From Balanoglossus misakiensis (Eukaryota > Hemichordata), in contig CM082584.2 in assembly GCA_040954595.2 (NCBI GenBank), positions 3,782,001 to 3,846,000 of the forward strand: a stretch of 64,000 nucleotides of DNA, given 5' to 3'. Below are positions 23,092 to 36,689 of the stretch, one piece after another. How positions within the stretch are numbered: position 1 is the first letter of the stretch; each line of letters opens with the position of its first letter. The notes below the pieces were generated by a model, which was given only the letters and a program-made list of their open reading frames with translations, did not search any database and had not been told where the DNA came from. A program made the position numbers and the translations under genes.

Positions 23092-26000
23092 CCGCAATGG
23101 AGTTAAGCATTACAAAACAGTACACTGGGATGTTAAGATTTCTTACAATCGTAAGTTTACTGGTAACGCCAAGTTTTCAGACAGGACGTGAAGACAACAA
23201 GACAGATCTGTACCTGCTGGGCTTGTTTTCTTTCAATGGTGCCGTCTGGCGTGGCGGTGAAACCAACTTAGCAGCAGCCGAGATGGCCATTAAAGACATC
23301 AACGAACGTCCTGACCTTTTACCCGGCTATCAACTGAATGTATTATCGGGAGACAGTCAGGTAACTGTATGGGAACCTTTGTAGTGTGATTAAAGGGACA
23401 AAGACTCTCTCTCGCTGCCCTATTTCTATTAATTATGTTTAATACAAGGCACCATTTATGTTATTCTACATGTGGATATATAATGAATCAACGTTCGACC
23501 ACACACAACTTCCATTCCACTTGTAGACACGAGAGTGAAAAAACTCGCCAAAATGAATAATCGTTCTTTACCATTTATTCATTTTGGGCGAGTGTTTACT
23601 CTCATGTCATACAAGCGGGATGGAATTTGTGTGTGGTTGAATGTTGATTCACTACATATACACATGTTCCTTAACATTAACGGTGCCTTGTATCAAATAC
23701 AATTAATGGAAAAGGGAAAGCGAGAGAGAGACTGTGTCCCTTTAAGTTTCTCTCAGTTGAAGGTATGGGGCTACATAACATACGTGCTTTTGCATTCAAT
23801 TCAGGTTCACAACATTGAGTTGCTTCATAAATCAAACGATTTTAATAACGCATGTTGTGAGTTCAACTGATGATACAGTTTATCATACGTTTGCACCAAG
23901 GATTTCACAAGAAAAAAATCAAAAAGAGGGAATATTTTAATTTACCGTATCAATTTGCTGCGCCTACAGCAGTGATATTTGAATGACATTGTCAACCCGA
24001 CTTCTTTCACAGCTCAGATTGTCATGCTTCCATCGAAATTTAAATAAACAACATCGTGTGTCCGTCTAGAATCTCATATTATCACCCAGTATGGTTTAAT
24101 AACTGGGGCGTGTACCCATCTACTGTCCATGATCTCACATATATTTTTCAACTAGCAACTGTTTATGATTATTCCCAGGAACACGTTAAATTCCTCCTAC
24201 GACAACTAACCCATGATGCTCTCTTTAATGAAATATGCTGAATGACGATTATATATCTTTCTAGTGTGATGCAGGATTGGCAGTCGATGCAACTTATAAA
24301 ATGCTTTATGAGGAGCCGACTAAAATAATGATTCTAGGACCCGTATGTTCAGCATCCTGCCAAGCCGTTGCCAGTGCTACACGTAATTGGCATATTGTAC
24401 AGGTACGTTGATATTGCGAAAACAACACGAAGAGTCAACTATCAAAAAAAGTAAATTTCGAGTGTTTCATTTGCCGAAAGTTGAATTTTATAAGACAATG
24501 GAACGTTATCACTGTATAAGAGTACACAGATGCTACAAATCTGGTTCACGTCTTTCCCTTGCATTCGCCAGATGGCATACGGTTGCCTAATGCCTTCCTT
24601 GTCGGATAAAACGCTGTACCCAAGGTTTTCACGACTTCTGATACCCGACACAGCTCGCAATGAGGCGCGAATTGCACTACTGCAAGAATTTGGCTGGACA
24701 CAGGTGGCTACGATACATCAAGCTGTGGACGTTTACGCCGAGGTTAGTTGGGGACAATGGGGACAATTCTCTCTACCTTAAATAGGTTTTAAGCTACCTA
24801 AGTGAGTGATGAAAATCTCATATGGTCGACACAATTTCAAGATGGCCGATTTTTGCCATGTTTAAGAAATGGGAGTTCATATGCCAAAGTGATGATGGGT
24901 TATTCTGAAACTTTTTAACAGAAAAAATAACAAAATGTGAAAAAAAGTTTAATGAGTTTAATATGGTAACTACAAAGACAGACATGTTTGACCAAAGGAA
25001 GTCATAAAATACAGTAAACATATAATTTCTTCTATCTCTTACTACAGTTGGTTGTCGACTTTTCACCCAGAATGAAATGTAATTTGACCCCCTAGCGCAA
25101 ATTAAAACCAATTTACGGCATCCAGAATTGACTAAGCACATCAAGGGGATTTTGCCAATGGCCTCGCGTTGAGTTAATTACATAATGGCTGCGTGAGAGC
25201 GCTAGACTTATGAAAAGGATTATTGAAATTGTAATTTTAGACAGTTTCAACTATATATCCATTGCACATGCAAAACTATTTTCCTACGGAATAATTCAAG
25301 GAAACAGTTATTTTTTTTAATCAAGAATACGTCTGTGGTGTTTGAGAGCAAATGTTTAGAGGAAATTAAAGTAAGAAAAATCAATCGTTAATTTCGTGTT
25401 TTATATCTTACTGCAAGACTATGATTGATTTGATCAATTTGATGGAGGCAAATGGAATTAACGTCGTCTCATCGGATCCTATTTATGATGATCCAAAGCT
25501 GCCGTTGGAAAAAATAAAGGTAAGCATTAAAATGATGGTATACGAATGTAAACCATATTCGGCGGGGGGGGGGGGTCTCTTGGGGGGTGCCCCCATCGCA
25601 GTAGGAAGTTTCAAAAATCTTGAGATTAACCCTTTCACATTATCCACATTTCCCTGTGTAGAAATCCAACTTAACCATATAAAATGATGGTCTTGGGCCA
25701 ACCATGCCTGTGAAAGGTTTCAAACAGTAAATATGAGGACTCCCGAAAGGATACCTGGGAGACTGTTGTAAAGGAAGGAAACTGATTCTTGGGTATTATG
25801 ATTGTAGAAAGTTTGTAGTGTAGGGGTTTGGAAATCGTAAGAGACCCCTCCCTCCCACTATTGTGGGTTTTATTATAATAGAACGACAAAGTCACAGAAT
25901 TTAGTTACGGTGCTATCTCCATAATTTGTTTTTGTCTACTTGGATGTAGCGATATAATCCGCTTTCTGTTGATAGTATCCATCAAAATATTTCAAACAAT

Positions 26001-29000
26001 TAAAACTGATGTTTCTCCAATAAATTGTTTTCATGGTACATTTGTACCAAATCAGAGAAGAACACTCCCGGGCCTGATAACTGTCGTATTAAGCAAATGT
26101 CTTTTTATGACGTTTCCGTGCAATTTCATTGTTCGCATTGTTTATTGTTTACAGGAAATGGGAACAAGAATCATCATCGGATTTGTCAACCATGAAATGT
26201 CAATCAAAGCGTTTTGTGAGGTATTTATTTCCTTACATTCCTAGGATACAAGATGAGCATAAAAACTCCATTGCCTGGTACTTCGTTTGAAAACACAAGT
26301 TGGCAATTAATTCGATTATCGTGCAATCTCCCCTCCATTCATGTTAAGGGTAAACTATTTGATTTTTAAGCGAAGACGGAGGCTTGTCACACTCATGGAA
26401 AGTATCTCCTTTGCAATACAACAATCTTGAAATCTACTGGGTGGCATGCATGGCCGTTAAATGCTGTAGAGTTCGCAAAAATGCAAATGGCCACTAGACT
26501 TCCCATAGGCAGACATATTTGATTTTCAACAAAATGCCAGTTTTGTTAAGAACAGTCAATGTGAAGTGATGCGATGTGGGATTGCATGCATGTGATTGGC
26601 TAACTGAGTTGACATGTACCGAGGTTGTAAATGACATTATATTCGGTCGCCCACCTGGCGACACTATTAAATTCGTGAAAAGGGACGAAAACCATTGATA
26701 TTCTTGTTACTGTAGTGGAGGGGTTTTAAAAATCGTGGGGGACCTACATGTACCCTTTTCCCTATTGTTGGTTTTATAATTCTTCGATTTCAAATGATGT
26801 CAGACGCTCTCAGGCGCAGTTCCGTTGGCATTCAAATTTCCAAATTTCCGGCAACTTCAACAACGGGGTGCAGACGATGACCGTGCAGACGAAAAGCCAT
26901 GAGGCACCATACCTGATACATGTTACGTGTCTGGCGGTTCTAAAGTATAAATATACCTGGAAAAGACTTTTACTGGATGCCGAAATATTGCTTGCCTGTC
27001 ACCTGGAAATGACAACGCCGTGGGTCACATGGCCAGATCACGTGATTGATAGTAAAGAATAGAACGACAAAGTCACGGAATTTAGTTAAAATCGAATGCC
27101 TACTCTGGCTGTGAACACCATTTGTGAATGGCATTTCTTGTCATTGACTTGTTAATAATAAACATAACCACATGTCTCATTTCAGTCCCAGTCGGGATGC
27201 TACTGGATGTCTTTAGGGTAAATCGTTATAAATGGAAGCAGATTTAATTATGGCACCGATGACTGTTGAATTATTGTAGCCCCCAACAACGCTGCTTTGG
27301 TTTGGGTTTTATTGCATGGGTATACGCTAGATATTTTATGTGTTGGTGGTACTCATTTGATTGTTAATAAAGAGATCTAAAATAATCTTATTGCAGGCCT
27401 ACAAGTTAAAACTGTTTGGTCCCAAGTATGGGTGGCTTATTCAGGGTTGGTATTTAAATACATGGATCGAAGATACCTGGGTTGATGGCTTGGTCGATTG
27501 CACCCAGGAGCAAATAGCAGAATTCATAGATGTAAGTACTTTATAGAGAATAATTGAAATAAGAATACGTTTTCATTAGTTCTGCAATACCAAAAAAATG
27601 AGTTCATTGTAAAAAATTTGCTCTTAATTAGCAATGTTTGTGGATTCTCAAATAAACATAATGAACATCCATTTGCGCCACTGGCAATAAAAATAATATT
27701 TAATTGGAACTATTTAGGGATAAATAAAATATTTAAAACGTGCACATCGTTTAAATTTGTGACAGAATAAGATGGAAAAAAGATCGAGTGTGCAGTAAGT
27801 GAGCTCTACTAAGATATTCCCAAAATCAATCGACGTTTAAACTGATATGTTTAAATCTAATTTCGTCTGTAAATTTCATGTATGTTACTTATGAAGATGA
27901 ACCTGAAAAGATGAGTGATTTTACTGACCCGTATTCGTTTATCTTTTATAGGGAGCATTTTCGGTATTCTCATATACTATGCATCCAGCCGAAGATCAGC
28001 CTGGTGTTTCTGGAATAGTAGGTGTCATGTTCTTGTTTAATTAAAGGGACAAAGTCTCTCTCTCTCGCTGCCTTTTTTCCATTAATTATGCTTGATACAA
28101 GACACCGTTTATGTCATTCTACATGTGGATATATATAGTAAATCAACATTCGACCACACACACCTCCCATCCCGCTTGTAGACCAGAGAGTGAAAAAAGT
28201 CGCCAACATGAATAATCCGTCTCTACCATTTGTTCATTTTGGGCAAGTTTTCACTCTCATATCATACAAGCGGGATGGAAGTTGTGTGTGGTTGAATGAA
28301 CGTTCATATCACCCTGTAACCGTTGCTATTGACTATTGTCAAAAATATGGCCACATCTCTCGAATACAACGCCATATTGGTCAAACTTCGTGTGTGATAA
28401 ACCTTAAAGAGTGCATGTTACAATGTATAATGTTCGTTACAATGAACATTATTGCAAACAAATTGGTTATTACTTTGCATTTCATAGTACACGTGTAATC
28501 CTTACTTTTTCTCACATTTCCAAGTTCATATCACATGTATTGGTTCACTACCCGGCTGTCGAACGATGCCGTCGGTGTGTTTATAGTACACATAGGACTA
28601 CCAAAACCCTTACTATATAAAGTAAGGACAATTCTTGTGTTTTTCGTAGGTCCCTGTAGAGTTTTTCGACGTCTTTGATGAATACATGAACTACACAGCC
28701 GACGGTATGATTGGTGTGCAGCACGCGCCGTTATCGTACGATACAGTTTGGGCTATTTCGTTGGCACTGAACGCCACGATGACTAAATTAGAAGTTGAGG
28801 GTAAGTATAAAACGACGGAGAATCAATGTGCTGTTGTGAACGTACGATATGTTCCTTATCCATACAGAAAAAAGTGAGAATGCAAGAATATGAAATGACC
28901 TCGGCAATGCAATTGCAATTCAATACACGAGAGTACTTTATAGTCAATCATTGGTAACATGTTTGTTTGTTAGTGTAGGTCCCATGACAAACTTTGCCGG

Positions 29001-32000
29001 CGCTTTTGGCAGCATCAAAACCTAAATGCAGAGGTCGGTACAGAAGCGGTTTGCATTTCAACATAACAATGTAGGTTTGCTGGAGTACAGTGCCAGTATT
29101 ATTGCCGCAAAAGAAGCGTTGATGGGTTTGCTGAAAGTTCAAGTGATTACACACTCATACTAATGCAGTCGGCTATTGGCGTCATGTGGTCGGAAATTTG
29201 GGTCGGGAGCAAGTACGACATATTGTCAAGGTGGCACTTATAAGTTGCCAGTGGCTGCTAAGTCTGGCCGCCAACCCCATTTTAATTTGTTGTCAATTTT
29301 ATCTCCTCTTTACTTTGAAGGAAACAAACGGCTTGAGAACTATACGTATGGTGATAAAGAATTTGCAGATATGATAATGGAAAGTATAAGCGGCGTGGCT
29401 TTTGATGGGATCTCCGTAAGTGTGGTGAAACTGTACATGTGTTCCTTTGTTTTGAAATACCAAAATGAAGTTAATAGTTTTTTGAACGTATGTGGCGTCT
29501 GTTGCGTGTATCTAGTGTCTGTATATTTGTGGTCAGTCGTTCTGCACATATAGTGTGATGTAGTCTTACAAAGGGTTAGTGTTTTGTTTTCAGCATTACA
29601 ACAACTTACTTTTGTTATCCCTGGGAACATGCCTACCAAATTCCTACGGAATTTGACTAGGAAACTTCTTACAAATTTTTTAAGCAATCTATCGATGACT
29701 TTCAGAAAATAATGGCTACCTATAATATTGAAAAAGACTAAAAAATCATATGTTAACAAAAAACTTTCAGATCTGAGTGAGGTTGACATAAGGTACATGC
29801 ATACCAGTTTTCAAAGTAATTTGCCCAGTAGTTGTTGAGTTTCAGAGTTTTGACACATACATACATACATACATACATACATACATACATACATACATAC
29901 ATACATACATACATACATACATACAGACAGACATACAGACAGACAGACAGACAGACAGACGCATCTGATTCCGTAAGGTCCCATTATTTTGTTTAGAAAG
30001 ACCAGATTTATTGTTTTATAATAAGGCATGTCGTTTTGACATGTGTAATCCCATATAGATGTTTCATTCCTTTCTTCAGTGATTAGAGTCATAACTTTAG
30101 AAAAACTTTTTCGATAGTAGGAATCTTTGAAATATTTACTTTCTAACATCTCTTGCGCCTAGGCAAAAATCAAATTTCAAGAAAATGGAGACGTGACAAC
30201 AGATTTTAAAGTTCAGCAATTTCAAGGTAATTATTTTATATACTTTCATCGTCTTTTGGCCAAAGAATCTTCGTCTCATTCTATTTCTTTCAGTCCCTGT
30301 CTCTGTCCATCTCTTCCCCGAGAGTTTTCTGACAAAAGAAAAATATGGAAAACTCATGGGGACCGCATTTCTCATAGGTGTTGACATTTTATATCCATGC
30401 TTCATTCATTCACAGGAGGCCAAAAAATGCACATCGGTATATACCAGTCAGAGACACAAACAATGGAATTTTTCCCAGAAGTTCCCATAATCTGGAAAGG
30501 TAAGACCTTTATAAGTTCATTCTTTGAGAAAAAGAGAATTTAAGCTAATACACCAGGTCATTTGAACTCTCTTGTCAGAGTTGGGGCTCATAAGCTAGAT
30601 ATCAGTCATCATCCTCTCATCGGGCACACCTCTTCACAGAAATAAGCTATACCGATCCCTATGAACGATAAGATCTAAGTCAGATTTGATCAAAGGATGA
30701 CAAGTTCTGCGGGGTAATTTTACCGTGATCCTTAAAAATCATTTCAAAAAGCACTAATACCATTCACTGCTTTGAAATTTAATAAAAGTTGAAATTTAAT
30801 ATAAAGTTCCCTATGCATGATCTGTGTCATTTCTTCACATATTAGTATTATTTTATGTATACTAGACGTATCATTTAACAATAAGAGCAAATCTTACTTA
30901 GTCGTTGTCTGCCGCAGCTTCTGGACTACTTTAAAATTAGACGGTAACAACATGAAAATGGTCATTTCTTTCAATTTTAGGCGATGGCCCTCCCTTGGCA
31001 GAATTGACTACAAATTACGTCATTCCAAGAGTTCCCGTGTATCTGTATAGTATAATGTCCGCATTAGCCATTACTGGAATTATTTGCAGTGTCGTATTTC
31101 TGGTGCTTAATATTAAGCTGCGGCACAAACGGTGAGTCAAATACTTATGGGCTGAGTTCACCGCTAAATATATAATTTTTTTAAATGTGTTATTTTACGG
31201 CTGTGATACGGGATTTGCAAAGTGCACGGCGGAATCGTCCGACTCTTGGGAGGGCACGAGCGCCGTACGACTGAGGTCTGTAAATCCCGCATTAGGCCTA
31301 TTGTCGTTTTATCACACATCTTTTGATTGTCATAATGTCCAAAAAACGATATTTGACATGTCCAACAAAATTTTAGCATGACATCATAAATCTATTCCTA
31401 TCTGCATCTTCCTTGTCGGCCGAAAGCGAATACATGTGCGGACTGATACCTTTATGACGTCATTAGTTGACATCAATGCAATTTCGATTATTCTTAGTCA
31501 ATTACAAGCTTCAAATGACACGGACAATTATATGGTTCAAAGTTCATTTCCTTAATATAATGATAAGGGATCGTCTGTCTTTCGCTTGTTTCGGGTCAAC
31601 TTTCAACATAAAGAAAAATATTGAACCTTTTCGAGTAGCTATGATCGAGGCGCTGGAAGGCAGGAAGATCTCGCGCTGATGTGGAATGTTTGCGGATAGC
31701 AACGCGCATAGCAACGAGAACTGACACAGACAGAAATGCATACAAGCCCTGATGGGCCCAATGTACACAAAGTGTGCCAAAAATGTGATACGGCAATTCA
31801 TTGCTCAAATGAATATTTCCCAAAGAGTTACACGGGCAGATGAATTGAGATATTTGATGAAATGAAATCATTGAAATAATTGGTTTATTCATTTAATTGA
31901 ATGAAAACTTGTGACAAAAATAGAGGATTCAGTGATGAAAAACCTATCGTTCTAAGTATCAGTTCTACGAGCTCATGGCATTTGTCTCTTCCTATACGAT

Positions 32001-35000
32001 AACATTGACAATAGCAACATAACCCAATACTACTATTTGCATTGTCATGAATATATACGTACAGCTTAAGTAAAGTGAAAATACAGACAGTTGTTGAAAT
32101 AATATATGTGGTGCGCCGTGCTCGATTTTGAGAAATACTCGGGTAGATTCACAGCGCCATTTTTCATAAACAAACACAGTTTCCCCTGCAGAAATTATAC
32201 ACGGATTGTTATTATACTTACAAATTACTCATCGTAATATCAACAATTAACAGTAACATCCTTAAATCTACTTGATTTTCAAGAATCATCAAGATGTCTT
32301 CTCCAAACATCAATAACATAATTCTGGTTGGCTGCATTTTGACCTACACGAGTGTCCTCTGTTCTGATATGGAAGACTCCAAAATCAAACTGGAGATATG
32401 TTGGAAATTGTCATTATACACACTACTACTCGGATTTTCAGCAGCCTATGGGGCTCTCTTCTCAAAGACTTGGAGAGTTCACATGATATTTACCAGTGTT
32501 AAACAGCAGAAGAAGGTAAGTTGGACTGTTTTATCATGGTACCTAATATTGAAGCAGGAGACTGGAATAAGCTGGATGTTTCCGAGATATGCTACACCTG
32601 GGCCCTGAGTTCAGGAACGATGAAATTTGAAACATATTTGGAACACAGAAAACTGCTACAAGTCAAACACTTTTAGCTACACACCAAATATCAACTTTGA
32701 TATCTCAGTGCGGGTATGCTACAATTTTGTAACATTTTCTGTTTCACCCATTTTTGAACACAAACTAATAGGTAGTCAAAGATAGACAGCTGCTATTACT
32801 GGTGTTAGTCTTTATCGGAATTGACGTCATCACAATTGCAATCTGGGAGGGCCTGGACCCTGTGAAAGCTGTTGTTATCAACTTAAATCAGATGGTGAGT
32901 AGGAATTATTCTCAGTAAAGCAGCAAAATTACCACGGCACTGTAGAAAAACATCTTGAAGTAACACAACCTGAATGACTTGCAGTTTGTAACTTTCAAGG
33001 AATACCATATCTATGTCGATAATTTAATAACCAAAAGCGTTCAACCAAGTTGCGATGAAGCTCTTGTTAAAGTAAAGTACTCTGTATCACAGTTGACATG
33101 CCCGTATAATAATGTGTTATTAATTTGGTAAACGTCACTCAAATTTTAAAAAAAATCTGGTCCTCTTTTTTTTTTTTTTTTTTTTAACATCTGTTTATTA
33201 TCTCTTAAGGAAAAAAAGGAACAACAACAACAACAACAACATTACATATTGATCTAACGCTGTGTACATGTAAACATGTGACACCTACAATAAATTATGC
33301 ATTCGAATTTTCAGTTCATGCTGTACAAGATTATACAAACGAGCTTTGTGTAGTTCCATACAGTGAAACTTGTGTATAGACCATTTAGCAATCAAAATTA
33401 AAAGGTTCATCTCATCTAAGTTATCGTTCTTTTCAAGGCCATATACAATATTTTGCCAACTCAAAGGCTTGTGCAAGCCATACAACCTGGTCCTCTTTCC
33501 ACATATCATATCGCTGATGAACAATAAATCGTTACATACCATCCCTATCTCCTAAATAATGACTTGATGCATCAACCCCCAAGTTTACAGAACAACGAAA
33601 CCCTACAAGTTTCACTGTGCAGCCTTCTCACACTTCAGCGAATCATTTCCAATACACAGCCAAATTATGCGCTGATCTGGCGAAATGTCAAGATCGTGAT
33701 TGTAAAAACGACGGGGACAAGTTTCTTTCAAATTCCCGACTCATCAAAGAATTAAAGGAATGCTCTACTTCCAAAAACATGGCTTGATCTATAAGTTAAC
33801 ATTTTCTAGACTTATTATTTTAGTTAAATACTGTGTTTTGAATATAAAGTAAACATCAATTGTATAAATAACATTATAATATACCTCATGCTAATACTGT
33901 GCCGTGATTCGCCAGAATCCGTCTCGTGATAAGAAAATAGAATCGACTATGAACCCTACAGGGAAATAGCAGAAAAAATATAAACCGGTCATGTGACCAG
34001 CGTGAGTGCGCAGACTCGGTCACGTCAATCAATCATTGTCTGACACAATGGCCACCGCTGAAGATGTCGTCTGCCAACCTCAAGAGAAAATTGCAAGATT
34101 TTCCCAGCTGTTAGCATGAGGTTTATTATAAAACACCTATAGCCTGGCCTATATTCGGGCCATAGCAGCCGTTTTTACCCCCTCGTGACTGTGAGTTACC
34201 AGAATTATAAGCTATTTCCCGAGGCCGCAGGCCGAGGGAAATAGCTTAATATAATAGCATATGATTCTGGTAACTCACAGCCCCTCGGGTGTAATAAACG
34301 GCCGCTATGGCCCTCATGGCCATGCAATAGGTGTTCAATATAACCACATCATCATATTTAAATAAAATATTTAGATATCATTTTTTTCCATCACTGCCCT
34401 ATCTATGTTGCTTACAAGTACACCCAGCTTAAATTTCTAGCTTTTTATCAAACTTTCAGCTGACAAAACCAGTAACAACTTTTCGTTCCAACAGCCGGAA
34501 GAGATCGGGGATCAGATCTACATTTATCAGATTGAGGCTTGCGAATCAAGATATATAACTTACTGGCTTGCAATTATCTACTCCACCAAAGCTTTAATGC
34601 TTGTCTTCGGAATGTTTCTAGCATGGGAAACCAGAAAGGTATGTTTATTACTCTGCTCACAAAGTAATATTGTTGTTATAGATGGTGGGGTGATTGGGAG
34701 TTTGTATGATCGGAACATGGCGAGAGGATTGGTAATATGATCAGTAAGTGCTGATAATGGTATGGGTCTTTACCGTTCAAGTTATTCGTCTTTTCTGCTC
34801 CAAAGGGAAGAGACACGCGGTCATTGTCGTGCTATATATCAGTTTGGGTTGAAGGAATTTTGCATCAGGACATATATACCATTAGAAATTCCTGATTTTG
34901 CCTCTCTGCTGTAAAATAGGTTTCCATACCAGTCCTCAATGACTCTCGCTACATCGGGATGTGTATCTACAACATCGTTATTCTCAGCTCAGTTGGAGCC

Positions 35001-35840
35001 CCTGTGTCCTACGTACTCAGGTCTCAGCCAGACATTGCATATGGCTTGCAATCGGTGTTTGTGCTGCTGGGGACCACTATCACCCAGTGCCTTGTGATTT
35101 TGCCAAAGGTAGGGAACACTCCCAGTGATTTTGAAGAGAATATTACACTATGAAATTGTTATCATTTCCCTTAACTCAAAGTAGTACATGTAGTATCAAG
35201 TTTCGAAAGAAAACTTTTTCAGTCACTAAATTTTCAACAATAGTGCGATATGGCCGGTGGCAAGAACCATTATACATCCAGTCATGACGTTTGTCATGCC
35301 ACACTTTCCGCAAAAGCATTTACTGTGGATTCTAAGTGACGATATAGACCTTGAGCAACTATACCCACATAAAATAAGTGAATTCTCTATGGCCATCCAT
35401 ATTGTGTTCTGAGAATGCTGCATTCCCTAGAATGTTTGATTGCACACTAAGCTTTACTTGCTGTCAAAACAGTGCCGTTAATGCCACTTTAAAATTAGGA
35501 GAAGTCTTTATGCGTCTTTTCGTTGCTCAAATATTGCCTTCAACAGATTATGGCTTACAGAGCTGGCGAAGAGATTCCCATGGGAACAAGCAGCATTCGA
35601 CCAACGTTGTCACAATCGAATGCCACCAGCCGCAGCCAAGCTTCTTATGACAGAGACGCTGGGCCATCCAAGCCTAACACATCTGCGGGTCCAAATTTGC
35701 ATGTCACCGTCGGAGTACAGTTAGTATTCTTCATCAGTCGGAATGTTCTTCTCACACACACACTGTCACTGGCATCTGTGACTGGTTTTAGAAAATACAT
35801 TTGGCTGCTTGTTTACAAGTCAGCTCAAACTTGCATATGA
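23092..35840 (+). CDS. GABA-B receptor-like class C GPCR, complete
   Basis: There are seventeen in-phase exons: 23092-23360 (ATG 23097), 24265-24402, 24572-24742, 25418-25519, 26155-26220, 27397-27531, 27952-28017, 28650-28800, 29321-29415, 30163-30226, 30416-30499, 30981-31131, 32284-32515, 32772-32894, 34495-34638, 34920-35108, 35547-35840. The product is about 822 aa. Residues 1-30 hold a signal peptide ([15 protein letters not shown]). Residues about 35-440 form a Venus-flytrap domain ([46 protein letters not shown]). It joins the seven-helix domain without a cysteine-rich linker, as in GABA-B receptors. The 7TM part has [38 protein letters not shown] and VILPK, closest to GABBR2. The C-tail (97 aa) is Ser/Thr-rich without an evident coiled coil. 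Expected role: plasma-membrane receptor signalling through G proteins, perhaps as an obligate dimer. The ligand is uncertain because several GABA-contact residues are replaced. Confidence 0.88.
23394..23741. mobile_element. TTAA-flanked MITE, copy 1 (receptor intron 1)
   Basis: TTAA (23390-23393 and 23742-23745) flanks an element starting AGGGACAAAGACTCTCTCTC and ending with the complement of AGGGACACAGTCTCTCTCTC. Internally it has a second inverted pair around CATGTGGATATATA and the CAAGCGGGATGGAA region. It belongs to the same family as 28045-28300 and 56951-57157. Confidence 0.85.
25520..27396 (+). other. Receptor introns 4 and 5
   Basis: Intronic sequence around the short exon at 26155-26220. 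A near-repeat of ATAGAACGACAAAGTCAC-GAATTTAGTTA occurs at 25879 and 27059, each after a TGTGGGTTTTATTAT- or TGTTGGTTTTATAAT-type segment. This suggests two copies of one dispersed repeat. No other gene is seen. Confidence 0.5.
28045..28305. mobile_element. TTAA MITE, copy 2, right end missing (receptor intron 7)
   Basis: It starts after TTAA (28041-28044) with AGGGACAAAGTCTCTCTCTC and matches copy 1 through GTGTGTGGTTGAATG. Similarity then stops and no right terminal repeat is present. It is a truncated copy. Confidence 0.75.
29855..29960. repeat. (CATA)n-(CAGA)n microsatellite
   Basis: About 75 bp of CATA then CAGA units, the mirror arrangement of the array at 3239-3470. The preceding 60 bp (CAAAGTAATTTGCCCAGTAG to TTTTGACA) look like the 3' end of a retroposon whose tail seeded the array. 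It lies in receptor intron 9. Confidence 0.9.
32895..34494 (+). other. Receptor intron 14
   Basis: A 1.6-kb intron holding a T run (about 33167-33186), a CAA run (33224-33240) and a foldback element at 34122-34345. No coding signal on either strand stands out. Confidence 0.5.
34122..34345. repeat. Foldback element in receptor intron 14
   Basis: AACACCTATAGCCTGGCC through TGTGAGTTACCAGAAT and AAGCTATTTCCC on the left pairs with GGGAAATAGCTT, ATTCTGGTAACTCACAG and GGCCATGCAATAGGTGTT on the right. The centre is GAGGCCGCAGGCCGAG, itself nearly self-complementary. The arms are about 100 bp with small indels. Confidence 0.8.
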
Positions 35841-35924
35841 ATGTCTTATAGTGTGTTCGGATAATGATGTATTTCCTCCATCAATTATGCCATGATTTTT
35901 GACTTAATCATACATCAATTAAAC

Positions 35925-35930
35925 AATAAA
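35925..35930 (+). terminator. Polyadenylation signal of the receptor gene
   Basis: AATAAA lies 85 bp after the stop at 35840. This supports 35547-35840 as the last exon. Confidence 0.55.
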
Positions 35931-36689
35931 TCTATCCATCAATCCATTTATCTATCCATGCAAACAATCAACCAATCAGTCAATCTATCACAAACATTAT
36001 CATCATCATTATCATCATAATCATCACCACATTTTCTGTGTTTGTAATCTTTCAGGGTAAATCTATAAGCGAATGCAATAAACTTCGTATGACTGGTAGG
36101 TGGTTGCAGTGCCCAGAAAATATTATAAATCATCTTTATATCGGAGCTTCGCACTGCTGTACAAGAAGGGTGACGCCAGTGGCAGCAAAATACCAGAAAT
36201 CAAATCATCCACCCATCAATCAATCAATCAGTCAATCAGCCAACCAACCAATCATGCTTCTTAATTTCCACAACCGATCGTCTCGTTTTTACCACATGAT
36301 GTTCTTTCTTTGTCAGAAACTGTAAACTGTTTACAAGTAAACCAACACTTTCTTTATTAGAAACAGTGTGATTTAAATGTTAACCCAAATTTTTAGAACG
36401 TCCATCACGACTTGGCCATTGGCAACGATCAAAATTTGAGTGAACTTTGACGTACAAACTTTGTTTTATTTTTACTGGGTAAATAAACGGCAACGAGATA
36501 TGCTGGGAATTGAACTCAGGCCCTCCATTACAAGGTGTCTCATATGTCTGGTACTGCAGGAGGGAATTTCTGCAGGCACCTTGTCAAAAATGCTATATAA
36601 GGTTATGACACGACTTTACTCAGTCCAAGTGAAGATGGTTAATGTTATATCCTCGGGGTTTGTGAACTACATGGCAAAAATGTGATATA
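35931..36689. other. Gene-free stretch with a possible tRNA-derived SINE scrap
   Basis: Contains CAAT/CCAAT-type microsatellites near 35950-36000 and 36210-36255. At 36503-36520 the minus strand reads CCTGAGTTCAATTCCCAG, close to a tRNA B box (GGTTCAANYCC). No A box was located, so the SINE reading is weak. Confidence 0.35.

Noticed and set aside
36503-36520. Complete tRNA gene
   Set aside because: Only a B-box-like stretch is present, with no acceptor stem or A box. Treated as a possible SINE scrap.
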